This document shows, piece by piece, positions 1 to 9,800 of a stretch of 35,531 bases of DNA. Both the position numbers and the translations under genes were made by a program. Origin of the DNA: Bacillus horti (GTDB lineage: Bacteria; Bacillota; Bacilli; Caldalkalibacillales; JCM-10596); the NCBI RefSeq assembly GCF_030813115.1, contig NZ_JAUSTY010000029.1:1-35531 (forward strand). Reading direction: 5' to 3'. Numbering within the stretch: position 1 is the stretch's first letter; every line of letters starts with the position of its first letter. The notes under the pieces were generated by a model, which saw only the letters and a program-made list of their open reading frames with translations, was not told the origin of the DNA and ran no database searches.

Positions 1-3000
1 ATAGCACGTTGGCTAGCTGATGGTCAAATTGAATACCTAGGACGTATAGACCATCAGGTGAAGATTCGAGGCTATAGGATTGAATTAGATGAAATTGTGC
101 ATCAGCTATTACAGCATACAGATATTAGCGAAGCTTTAGTTGTGGCTTTAAAGGATCAGCAAGAACAGGCTTATCTTTGTGCCTATATAGTACCAGTAGA
201 GGGAAGAGAGATTTCAATCCCAGAGGTTCGTCAGTATTTATTGGAAAAGCTCCCAGAGTATATGGTCCCTGTTCATTTTAAAAAATTAGAGTTCTTCCCA
301 TTAACGGCAAATGGAAAAGTGGATCGAATGGCTCTTCCAAAGCCTAATGAAGCAATAGAGAGTCAGAGTGAATACGTAGAGCCAAGTAATGGCATCGAAC
401 GAATAGTGGTGCAGGTATGGGAGAGTGTATTAGGCGTCCCTAGAATTAGTGTCTTAGATCATTTCTTTGAGCTTGGGGGAGATTCAATAAAGGCGATCCA
501 GGTCTCTTCGCGGCTCTATGCAAATGGTCTGAAAATGGAAGTGAAGGATATCTTCCAATATCCAATTCTAAAGGCATTTGCTCAGCGCATTAAAAAAGAT
601 ACAAAGAAGCTAGAGGATGGACCAGTAGAAGGAGATGTGGCTTTAACTCCAATTCAAAGATGGTTTTTTGAGCAGAACTTTACGGATCAGCACCATTTCA
701 ATCAATCTATTGCCCTTTATCGAGAGGAAGGCTTTAACCCGGATTATGTTGGAGCAGCCTTCAAAAAAATCGTTGAGCATCATGATGCTTTGAGAGCTAC
801 TTTTACGGTAGATAAGTCGAAAGTAAAGCAGACATTTTTAAAGACGGAGGACTGTTTGTGCGATTATCAGGTTATTAGTCTCGATTTAGCTACAGAGATG
901 GCTCATTCAGAGATTGCAAGAATTATCCAACAATCACAAAAGTCTTTTGATCTTACAAAAGGACCGCTACTAAAGGTTATACTGTTTCAAACAAAGCAAG
1001 GGGATCATTTATTCTTAACGGCTCATCATCTCGTTATGGATGGAGTCTCATGGCGTATTATATTAGAGGATTTCAGTAAGCTCTACACCCAAGGAGTAGC
1101 AGGGGAGGACATGGTACTTGGAAACAAATCCTCTTCGTATAAAGAGTGGGCAGATTACCTTCAAGAGTATGCCCAAAGCAAGGAGCTGAAAAGAGAAAGG
1201 AAGTATTGGAAGAGACTACATGAACACGCTCCTCCAAGAAAAAAGTGGGAAATAGAATCAGGAAGAGATAGCTACCTATATCAGGATAGTGTAGACATAA
1301 AAGTAACTTTAACTAAAGAAGAGACGGCCCAACTGCTCAGATATGGACATAGAACCTATGGCTTAGAAATGAATGAGATTCTGTTAGCTGCATTGGGATT
1401 AGCTGTTAGAGGATGGGACGGCTCTAACAAGGTGCTCATTCATTTAGAAGGACACGGTAGGGAGGAAATGGTAGATCATATTCGATTAGACCAAACGATT
1501 GGTTGGTTTACGAGCATGTTTCCTGTTCTTGTTGATCTAAATGATTGCTCTACGTTAGAGGATGCTCTTATTGCTGTAAAGGAGGATATGCGTAGAATAC
1601 CGAATCGGGGAATTGGCTATGGAATCATACGTTATCTTGATGATCAGCAAACTGGTCTAAGTGAAGAGCAGCAAGCATGGAGAAAGCCTGAGATCAGCTT
1701 TAATTACTTAGGGCAATTTGACCAAGATATGAACGGTAATCTCTTTCAACTCTCAACTATTTCATTAGGTGAGCAGATAAGTCCAACAATGGAAAGGATA
1801 GCTCCTATTGAATTTAACGGTATGCTGATTCACGAACAGCTTACCTTTAAGCTTACGTATCCTAAAAGTGATTTATCGGAAGGACAGGCTGATCAGCTAG
1901 CCAAATTGTTCGCGGAGCAATTAAGGAGGATTGGCAGCCATTTCAATCAAGCCACGGAGAGAGTTTTCACGCCAAGTGATTTTAAAAATGAAGGGATTAC
2001 ACGTCAGGAGTGGAGAGTGGTACAGGAATTCGCTGCGACAAGGAAGGAAGGTTTAGAGGCCATCTATTCATTGTCTGCTATGCAGGAAGGGCTTTATTTC
2101 CATTCTTTGATGGACCAGCGATCGGCCGCCTATTTTGAACAAATATCCTTTCAAATACGAGGCTTTTTAGACCCTTCAGCTTTAGATTCTAGCTTTCAAG
2201 CGTTGGTACAGAGGTATGATATTTTCAGAACATCCTTTATTCATGAAGGCTTGAGCCGCCCACAGCAGCTTGTCTTCAAAGGGTTAGATACTAAAATAAA
2301 ATTCCATGATTTGTCCGGCTTAGATGAAGGGGAAAAAGAGGAACAGTATGGCAGGATTAAAAAGCATGATCGGAACAAAGGCTTTGATCTAGCTCAGGAT
2401 GTCCTAGTGAGATTGACTGTGCTCAAGCTTTCTGAAAGTCGCTACAAGGTCATTTGGAGCCATCACCACATCCTTCTTGATGCTTGGTGTCTTGGAATTA
2501 TCTTTAAGGAGCTCTTTGGTTTGTATGGCTCAAGAATTCAGGGTGAAAATCTTCCGGAAAACCAGACTACTCCATACAGTCAGTATATTAGCTGGCTAGA
2601 AAAGCAAGACAAAGAGGAAGCGCTGGATTACTGGAAATCCTACTTAAATGGTTATTCTGAGAGAATTGAAATTCCAAGGCTGTATCAAAAACAAGTCCAG
2701 AGTGAGTATGAACTAGAGGAAGTAAGCTTCAAATTGGATGAACAGGTCACGTTTGCCTTAGATAAAATTGCCTTATCAAAAACGACTACTCTGAGCAATG
2801 TGATGCGTGTAGCCTGGGGGATATTATTACAGAAGTACAATCAAACGGATGATATCGTCTTTGGTACAGTGGTATCAGGCCGTCCAGCAGAAATTGCAGG
2901 AATTGAACAGATGGTAGGGTTGTTTATTAATACCGTTCCTATCAGAATCCAATTTAACGATCAATCCTTTAGTAGCTTACTTGAGGAGGTTCACCAGGTT

Positions 3001-6000
3001 AGCTTAGAAAGTCTATCCTATGATTATGTTTCTCTTGCTGACATACAAGAGCAAACAGAATTAGGACAGCATTTATTAAATCATGTGGTTGTCTTTGAAA
3101 ATACTCCAGTAGCTAATGATTTTAATGAAATGGAACAAATAGAGAAAGAGCTCGGCATTCAGATTGATCAGGTGGAGGCATTTGAACAAACTAGCTACGA
3201 TTTCGATGTAACGATAGCGCCAGGTAAAGAGCTGTTCATTAAATTTAGCTACAACAAAAATGTATATAAAAAAGCGTATGTTCAACAAATAGCGAGGCAT
3301 TTTCAAGAGATTATGAATAGCATTGCTTTAAATCCAGATGTGAACCCTAATCAAATTGAGTGTCTATCATCAGAGGAAAGGCAGCAATTAGTAGTAGGGT
3401 TTAATGCTAAACAAGCACAGCTTCCTACTGATCAAACAACCGTTCATCTAATTGAACAACAGGTTATTAAGAATCCAGATAGTACTGCTGTAAGGTTTGG
3501 ATCTGAGGAATACACCTATAGCTATTTGAATCAGCATGCAAACCAAATGGCTAGATATCTACTCAAGCGAGGCACACAGCAGGAGGAACTAGTTGCGATC
3601 CTAATGGATAGATCACCTAAAATGGTAGAGAGCATCCTAGGGATATGGAAGGCTGGAGGAGCATACATTCCTATTGATCCAGAATATCCTAAGTCCCGAA
3701 TTGAAACGATTATTCAGGAGTCTGGTGCTAAATATATAATCTCTAGCTCTATACTAACTGAGCGTATTTGGGGAACAGATGAGGCAGAAGATACAGATCA
3801 GTTCATAAAGGATCTTTCGTGCATTTTAGTCGATCAGGAGGATGAATTCATAGCTCAAGAGCCTAACTCTAACCTAGATGTAGAGATTTTACCTTCTAAT
3901 TTGGCCTATGTCATTTTCACTTCTGGATCAACAGGCAAACCAAAGGGAGCAATGATTGAGCACGCTGGAATGCTTAATCATATCCTTGCTGAAGTAGACG
4001 AGCTACATCTGTCTTATAAAACAGTAATGGCACAAAACGCTAGTCATTGCTTCGATATTTCTGTGTGGCAATTTTTCGCACCACTAACAGTTGGCGGAGT
4101 ATCGGTTATTTATCCTAATGATGTCGTATTCAACTCTACTCAATTTCTTGATTCAATCATTCGGGATGAAGTCACCATTCTTGAGGTTGTTCCTGCGTAT
4201 TTAGGTCTAATGATGGATGATATGGTAGAGCAGAATCGTCTTCCTACAGCTTTACAGTACCTTATGATTACAGGTGAGACGGTGAAGCAGGCTATGGTAA
4301 GACGCTGGTTTGAGCTATGTCCAGATATTCCAATGGTAAATGCCTATGGACCAGCAGAGGCAGCTGATGATATTACTCAGTACACGATGAAACAGTGCCC
4401 ACAAACGGAACATATTCCTATAGGGAAACCCCTTCAAAATTTGAATATCTATATTGTTGGCGATCACATGCAGCTTTTGCCTGTAGGTGTTGTGGGAGAA
4501 ATTTGTGTTTCTGGAATCGGTGTAGGACGAGGGTATTTACATCAAAAGGAGCTAAGCCAGGCTGTATTTACTGATGATCCTTTTGGAAGCAATCCATCGA
4601 GGCTTTATAAGACGGGAGATTTGGGTCGCTGGCTGCCAGATGGGAATATTGAGTTTTTTGGTAGGAAGGATTATCAGGTCAAAATTCGAGGCTTCCGTAT
4701 TGAGCTAGGAGAAATAGAAGCAAGGTTAGTTGAGCATGAGCAGGTTAAAGAAGCCGTTGTGCTAGATGTAGAGGATGATCAGGGGAGCAAATATCTATGT
4801 GCTTATGTTCTAACGGCAGAAGGAGTAAGTGTTCATGAGCTTAAACGCTTTATAGGGCAGACACTACCAGATTACATGGTTCCTACAGTGATTATGTTCA
4901 TGGAGCAGTTCCCAGTTAATGCAAATGGTAAGGTGGATAGAAAGGCGTTACCAAAGCCTATTAACACAGGAGAGAGCAAGACTGCTTATGCAGCTCCAAG
5001 TACTATGATAGAGCAAAAGCTGAACGATATTTGGTATGAAATATTAGGAAATGAAAGAATGGGGATCGATACGTCATTTTTTGAAGTGGGCGGGCATTCT
5101 ATTAAAGCTATGGCTCTTTCTTCCAAGATTCAGAAAGAGTTTAAGCTAGACATGGAGCTTATTCAAGTTTTTAGAAACCCTACAATCAGAGAGCAGGCCA
5201 GATACCTTTCACATGCCGGAAAGCATGAGGAAGTAGTAATAGAGAAAGCAGAGGAAAGAGAGCACTACCCTGTATCCTTTGGACAAAAAAGGATGTTTAT
5301 TGTCCATCAAATGCTAGATTCAAAGAGTAGCTATAATATTCCGCAAATGACACTCATTAAAGGAAAGCTAGATCTTCTCAGAATGGAGAATAGTATAAAC
5401 CATTTATTAGCTAGACATGAGTCCTTGCGCACCTCGTTTCATTTAAAAGATGGGGAGCCTGTACAGGTTATTCATTCAGGGGTTGACTTCAAGCTAGATT
5501 TGATAGACATGAGGGACCTAGAGCTAAACAATCCTGAAAAAGAGCGTAATGAAGCGATAGATAAAGCGATTCGTGACTTTATTCAACCCTTTGAGTTAGG
5601 GACAGCTCCGCTTTTCAGGGCGGGTATCATAAGATGTGCTAACGATAGGTATATTCTTATGCTGGATACTCATCATATTATTTCTGATGGTGTAAGCTCT
5701 ATGCTGCTAGCAAGTGAGTTACTTGACCTTTACCAAGGAAAACCCCTAGCTAATCTAGAGATTCAATATAAGGATTACGCGCTTTGGCAAAGAGAGCAGC
5801 TACAAAGCTCCAAGCTACAACAGCAGCAGAAATACTGGGTTCAGGAATTTACACAGGGCATTCCAGTCCTCCAGCTGCCAACTGATTTTGTGCGTCCAGC
5901 ACTGAAAAGCTATGTTGGTCATGCTATTGATTTTGAGCTAGATGAAGGCCTGTCAATAAGAATAAAGAATAGAGCGGAGGAAGCAGGAACAACTCTGTTT

Positions 6001-6621
6001 ATCTATCTGCTGGCAGCCTATCATGTTCTCCTTTACAAATATTCAGGGCAGGAGGAAATTGTTATTGGCTCCCCAGTAGCCGGTAGACATTACAACGGTC
6101 TTGAGCACTTATTGGGGATGTTTGTTAATACTTTAGCATTGCGTAATAAGCTAGAGCCGAAGCAATCCTTCGCTAACTTTTTAGAAAATGTAAGACATAA
6201 AGCCCTACATGCGTATGAGAATCAGGATTATCCATTAGAGGAGCTTGTTTCAAGCTTAAAGCTACAGGTTGATAAGAGTAGAAATCCATTATTTGATGTT
6301 GTTTTTGTTATTCAAAATATAGATACTCCAAAGATGGATACTGGGGAGCTTCATGTTTCAGCATTCCCAATGAATCAAACGACATCAAAGTTTGATCTTA
6401 CCTTTCTAGTAGTAGAGAAGGATGAAACGCTTTTGTTTAACGTAGAATACAGCACGCAGCTGTTTAAGGAACAAACCATTCGTCAAATAAGTGAGGATTA
6501 TCGGGCTTTACTTAAAAGCATTGTAGATCAGCCAACGGTTTTGATAGAAGATATTAGGCTGACAAGGGAGTCTTATAAAGAAGAAAAAGTAATTACTGAC
6601 GAAATCAGCTTTGACTTTTAA
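1..6621 (+). CDS. NRPS gene 1 (5' partial): (A)-T-E / C-A-T / C
   Basis: Nonribosomal peptide synthetase, open at the left edge. The frame runs from base 1 without a stop, and the GTG at 58 is an internal valine of the A8 motif (DHQVKIRGYRIEL), not a start. The visible 2,206 residues hold the end of an A domain (1-110, A10 NGKVDR), a carrier domain (FFELGGDSIKA, Ser162), an epimerization domain (211-662, HHLVMDG, NYLGQFDQ), a C domain (688-1115, HHILLDAW), a complete A domain (1140-1654), a second carrier (GGHSIKA, Ser1700) and a final C domain (1749-2187, HHIISDG). It should add a D-residue, then a second residue, and present the chain to a C domain that has no A domain of its own here. The protein ends in a tail DEISFDF. 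Gene 2 follows after 183 bp and starts with a half C domain plus A(Thr), so the terminal C probably serves that module. Confidence 0.97.
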   Translation: MARWLADGQIEYLGRIDHQVKIRGYRIELDEIVHQLLQHTDISEALVVALKDQQEQAYLCAYIVPVEGREISIPEVRQYLLEKLPEYMVPVHFKKLEFFPLTANGKVDRMALPKPNEAIESQSEYVEPSNGIERIVVQVWESVLGVPRISVLDHFFELGGDSIKAIQVSSRLYANGLKMEVKDIFQYPILKAFAQRIKKDTKKLEDGPVEGDVALTPIQRWFFEQNFTDQHHFNQSIALYREEGFNPDYVGAAFKKIVEHHDALRATFTVDKSKVKQTFLKTEDCLCDYQVISLDLATEMAHSEIARIIQQSQKSFDLTKGPLLKVILFQTKQGDHLFLTAHHLVMDGVSWRIILEDFSKLYTQGVAGEDMVLGNKSSSYKEWADYLQEYAQSKELKRERKYWKRLHEHAPPRKKWEIESGRDSYLYQDSVDIKVTLTKEETAQLLRYGHRTYGLEMNEILLAALGLAVRGWDGSNKVLIHLEGHGREEMVDHIRLDQTIGWFTSMFPVLVDLNDCSTLEDALIAVKEDMRRIPNRGIGYGIIRYLDDQQTGLSEEQQAWRKPEISFNYLGQFDQDMNGNLFQLSTISLGEQISPTMERIAPIEFNGMLIHEQLTFKLTYPKSDLSEGQADQLAKLFAEQLRRIGSHFNQATERVFTPSDFKNEGITRQEWRVVQEFAATRKEGLEAIYSLSAMQEGLYFHSLMDQRSAAYFEQISFQIRGFLDPSALDSSFQALVQRYDIFRTSFIHEGLSRPQQLVFKGLDTKIKFHDLSGLDEGEKEEQYGRIKKHDRNKGFDLAQDVLVRLTVLKLSESRYKVIWSHHHILLDAWCLGIIFKELFGLYGSRIQGENLPENQTTPYSQYISWLEKQDKEEALDYWKSYLNGYSERIEIPRLYQKQVQSEYELEEVSFKLDEQVTFALDKIALSKTTTLSNVMRVAWGILLQKYNQTDDIVFGTVVSGRPAEIAGIEQMVGLFINTVPIRIQFNDQSFSSLLEEVHQVSLESLSYDYVSLADIQEQTELGQHLLNHVVVFENTPVANDFNEMEQIEKELGIQIDQVEAFEQTSYDFDVTIAPGKELFIKFSYNKNVYKKAYVQQIARHFQEIMNSIALNPDVNPNQIECLSSEERQQLVVGFNAKQAQLPTDQTTVHLIEQQVIKNPDSTAVRFGSEEYTYSYLNQHANQMARYLLKRGTQQEELVAILMDRSPKMVESILGIWKAGGAYIPIDPEYPKSRIETIIQESGAKYIISSSILTERIWGTDEAEDTDQFIKDLSCILVDQEDEFIAQEPNSNLDVEILPSNLAYVIFTSGSTGKPKGAMIEHAGMLNHILAEVDELHLSYKTVMAQNASHCFDISVWQFFAPLTVGGVSVIYPNDVVFNSTQFLDSIIRDEVTILEVVPAYLGLMMDDMVEQNRLPTALQYLMITGETVKQAMVRRWFELCPDIPMVNAYGPAEAADDITQYTMKQCPQTEHIPIGKPLQNLNIYIVGDHMQLLPVGVVGEICVSGIGVGRGYLHQKELSQAVFTDDPFGSNPSRLYKTGDLGRWLPDGNIEFFGRKDYQVKIRGFRIELGEIEARLVEHEQVKEAVVLDVEDDQGSKYLCAYVLTAEGVSVHELKRFIGQTLPDYMVPTVIMFMEQFPVNANGKVDRKALPKPINTGESKTAYAAPSTMIEQKLNDIWYEILGNERMGIDTSFFEVGGHSIKAMALSSKIQKEFKLDMELIQVFRNPTIREQARYLSHAGKHEEVVIEKAEEREHYPVSFGQKRMFIVHQMLDSKSSYNIPQMTLIKGKLDLLRMENSINHLLARHESLRTSFHLKDGEPVQVIHSGVDFKLDLIDMRDLELNNPEKERNEAIDKAIRDFIQPFELGTAPLFRAGIIRCANDRYILMLDTHHIISDGVSSMLLASELLDLYQGKPLANLEIQYKDYALWQREQLQSSKLQQQQKYWVQEFTQGIPVLQLPTDFVRPALKSYVGHAIDFELDEGLSIRIKNRAEEAGTTLFIYLLAAYHVLLYKYSGQEEIVIGSPVAGRHYNGLEHLLGMFVNTLALRNKLEPKQSFANFLENVRHKALHAYENQDYPLEELVSSLKLQVDKSRNPLFDVVFVIQNIDTPKMDTGELHVSAFPMNQTTSKFDLTFLVVEKDETLLFNVEYSTQLFKEQTIRQISEDYRALLKSIVDQPTVLIEDIRLTRESYKEEKVITDEISFDF
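3420..4960 (+). other. A domain of gene 1, probably basic residue
   Basis: Complete adenylation domain: A3 TSGSTGKPKG, A7 YKTGDL, A8 QVKIRGFRIEL, A10 NGKVDR. Aligning by eye to the GrsA pocket positions gives D I W E M T A D D with the A10 Lys. Glu at position 278 and Asp at 330 and 331 would suit a positively charged side chain such as Dab, Orn, Lys or Arg. I cannot match the code confidently to one amino acid. The A5 motif reads YGPAEA instead of the usual YGPTE. Confidence 0.7.
5245..6618 (+). other. Orphan terminal C domain of gene 1 with SFDF tail
   Basis: Complete condensation domain of the type joining two L-residues: YPVSFGQKRM at C1, HHIISDG with the catalytic His near 5674, IGSPVAGR, MFVNTLALR and SRNPLFDVVF. 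No A or T domain follows. The last residues (about 6577-6618) form a charged segment ending VITDEISFDF, closely matched by the end of gene 3 (VIKEDVSFKF). The next gene opens with a C-terminal C lobe, so this domain likely condenses onto the Thr loaded by gene 2. Confidence 0.85.
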
Positions 6622-6804
6622 TAACCCGAAATTCAATTGAAACTAGTAAACGAAAACGATGGAGAATAGGACCAGCTTTGATGGATCGTTTAAAACGATC
6701 AAAAGAGAAGGGACAGAGATGCATTAGTTAAAAAAGCACCACACTCTCTAGCTGGTCCGAAGCTCTTGATGGAAGACGAGAATCTAAGAAGGGGGAGGGC
6801 ATGT
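6622..6804 (+). promoter_or_regulatory. Intergenic leader with candidate three-stem RNA fold
   Basis: This is the longest gap between genes in the window. GGACCAGCT at 6669-6677 is the exact reverse complement of AGCTGGTCC at 6750-6758. Inside this pair lie a hairpin GATCGTT/AACGATC (6684-6690 with 6694-6700) and a stem AGAGA/TCTCT (6715-6719 with 6745-6749), the latter directly next to the outer stem. The three can coexist as a three-way junction. No U-run follows, so it does not look like a simple terminator. I found no convincing -35/-10 pair. A function as leader RNA, processing site or remnant is inference only. Confidence 0.35.
6791..6799 (+). promoter_or_regulatory. Ribosome binding site of gene 2
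   Basis: GGGGGAGGG lies five bases before ATG 6805. This favours 6805 over the in-frame TTG 6766 and ATG 6769, which lack a comparable site. The half C domain also begins only after 6805. Confidence 0.75.
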
Positions 6805-9800
6805 ATGAAGGATCAACATACATCAACGTCATTGGTTACTCACGATATGTACATAGAGGAAAAGAAATACTGGATGTCTAAATTAGCAGACAATCAAATC
6901 ATTAGTGTTATTCCAAATGATATTCCGCGCCGTCTAAAGAGGACGAGTGAAGTTGAAAGCTACCATATGTCTATGCCATCAGCTTTGTCTAAAAAGGCTT
7001 TGGCATTAGCAAAGCAATCAGATCATGCATTATTTATGATTCTACTAGCCGGTGTTGCCTTTCTTTTTCAAAAATACACAGGCAATGACGATGTTCTTCT
7101 AGGAATGCCTTCCTTTAAGCAACCTAAAGACACTTCAAACGAGAGCAGACCATTGTCTCCTGTTCTACCACTTAGCTTATCTATAAAAAGTGATTATACA
7201 TTTAAGCAGTGGCTACTAGAGACACGCAATACTGTCCTACAGGCTGATGAAAATAAAAGTATCCCCTTCTCAGCGTTACTTCAGTTGCTAGAAATGGAAA
7301 ATCAGAATGAAAGTATTACGTGGGAAACAGTACTGTACTTGCGCAATATTCATCAGGTAGACACTCTTGAAGGTATGACGAATGATTTCATTTTAGATTT
7401 TGAGCGTAAGAATGATGAATTAGAGCTAAATATTCATTTTAATCCTGAGCTTTATAGCCGAGCTTTAATTGAACAATTTGGTGGACAGTTATTTCATTTG
7501 TATGACACTGTTCTACATCATACTGACTTAAAACTAGCTGATATCGAGGTACTTAGAAACCATGAAATAAAAGATATTTTATCAAACGCTGATACGGCTA
7601 GTTTTCCACTACATTCTAGCTTACAGCAATTATTTGAGGAGCAAGTAGAACGAGTCCCTAATCATATTGCCCTAAAGTATGGGGAAAAAGTGATGGACTA
7701 TAAAGCCTTAAATGAGAAAGCTAATCAGGTTGCATGGTTTCTCCGAAAAGAAGGAGTAGGGAGAGATTCAATTGTAGGAATTATGCTAGATCGCTCCATG
7801 GAAATGCTGATTGCTATTATAGGAATCCTTAAGGCAGGGGGGGCATATTTGCCGATTGATCCAGCTTATCCAAAGGATCGCATCAATTATATGCTCGGGG
7901 ATAGTGCTGCTCGATACCTAATAACCAAGTCTGCCTACCTGCATGATGTCAAATATTCGGGGTTAGTTATAGATTTAAACGATTCTATGATATCAAATCA
8001 ACCGGTTCAAAATCTCGAAAGCTTAACTGAGCCAAGTGATCTAGCGTATATCATTTATACGTCTGGAACAACCGGCCAGCCAAAAGGAGCAATGATAGAG
8101 CATAGAAATGTCGTGCAGCTTCTCTTTAATGATCGCTTTCAGTTTCAGTTTAGTGAGAGAGATACCTGGACCCTCTTTCATTCCTACTGCTTTGACTTTT
8201 CTGTTTGGGAAATGTATGGTGCTCTACTTTATGGAGGTAGATTACTTATTATTCCTAAGGAAGTGGCTCAAAACACTTCTGATTTTGTACAGCTTGTGGA
8301 AAAAGAAAACGTTACTGTTTTAAATCAGACTCCTACAGCGTTCTACTCCTTTCTAGAGGAGCTTAAGCGGAAGCAATCCGAGCTAGATTTGCGTTACGTT
8401 ATATTTGGCGGTGAAGCACTGAAGCCTGCTATGCTGAACGGTTATCAAGAGCGTTTTCCACATACGAAGCTAGTCAATATGTATGGAATAACAGAAACAA
8501 CTGTCCATGTAACGTATAAGGAAATTTCAAGCTATGAAATCGAGAATAACATCAGCAATGTAGGAAAACCGCTCCCAACCCTTTATGTGCATATCTTAGA
8601 TAAAAATAAGAGACTTGTGCCCGATGGAGCAATAGGCGAATTATACGTTGGCGGTGCTGGAGTTGCGCGTGGTTATTTAAATCGTCCGGAATTGACATCT
8701 ACTCGTTTTATCCATGATCCGTATCGTCAAGGGATGATCCTTTATCGAACTGGGGATTTAGCTAAGCGTCTGCCTAGCGGAGAACTGGAATATTACGGGA
8801 GAATGGATCATCAGGTTAAGATTCGAGGTCATCGCATTGAGCTAGGAGAGATTGAGTCTGTTCTTTTAAAGCAAGGAGAGCTACTAGAGGTAGCCGCTTT
8901 AACTAGGGTGGACGCTGACGATCAGGCGTATATCTGTGTGTATTTCAGGTCTGAGAAGAAAATAGGCTCAGCGTTGTTGCGAGAAAAACTTGCTCAAGAG
9001 CTCCCTGAATATATGCTTCCTGCTTATTATATTCAAGTTGACGCTTTACCACTGACCTCAAATGGCAAGCTTGACCATAGCAAGCTTCCGAATCCATTAC
9101 ATGGTGTTGAGCTTGAAACGGAATATGTTTCTCCCCAAACCGAAACGGAGCTACTATTAGCCCAGCTTTTTCAGGACGTATTCAGTGGCTCTAGGATTGG
9201 AGTAAAGGATAACTTCTTTGAGCTTGGTGGAGATTCTATCCGTGCCTTGCGTCTGGTCAGTGCTATTAATGAATCTCTTGAGACTGAGCTTCAAATTAGA
9301 CACATTTATGAGTATTCAAGCATTGAGCAATTAGCAGAGTGGATGGATCAGCAGGACCAAACGGATCAATTAGAGCCCGTGCTTGAAACAGAAAGTGTGA
9401 TTGAGGAAATTGAAGCGCAGAAAGCGGAAGTATTGTCTAATGATTTGGAGCGTAAGAAGCTTCCTGCAAATATAGCAGATATGTATCCTCTAAGTGATAT
9501 TCAGTTAGGCATGCTCTATTATCAAATGCAGAATCCGGATGAAGGAACCTATCATGATCAGATGCCTTATGAGTTCATAGATGCTACGTTTCATAAGGAA
9601 GCACTTATTCATGCCTTGGAGCTACTGACCAAGAAGCACCCTATGTTAAGGACCGTCTTTCATTTGCGCTCAGCGTCAGCTCCTATGCAGATTGTCTTAA
9701 ATGAGGCAACGCCAGATGTCGCTTTCATAGATGTTTCGCAGCTAGAAAGGTCTGCTCAAAAACAGCATATTGAAGCAGCATTGCTAGAGGATCGGTCAGC

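Noticed and set aside
58-60. GTG as start codon of gene 1
   Set aside because: The frame is open from base 1 and the codon lies inside the conserved A8 motif of an A domain, so it encodes an internal valine.
6610-6680. Internal promoter ahead of gene 2
   Set aside because: TTGACT- and TTGAAA-like boxes occur but no TATAAT-like element lies at 16-18 bp.
6681-6731. Small frame MDRLKRSKEKGQRCIS as a leader peptide
   Set aside because: No well-spaced ribosome binding site and only 16 residues. It overlaps the inverted repeats, which explain part of its sequence.
6766-6771. TTG/ATG as starts of gene 2
   Set aside because: No good ribosome binding site precedes them, while a strong one sits five bases before ATG 6805.
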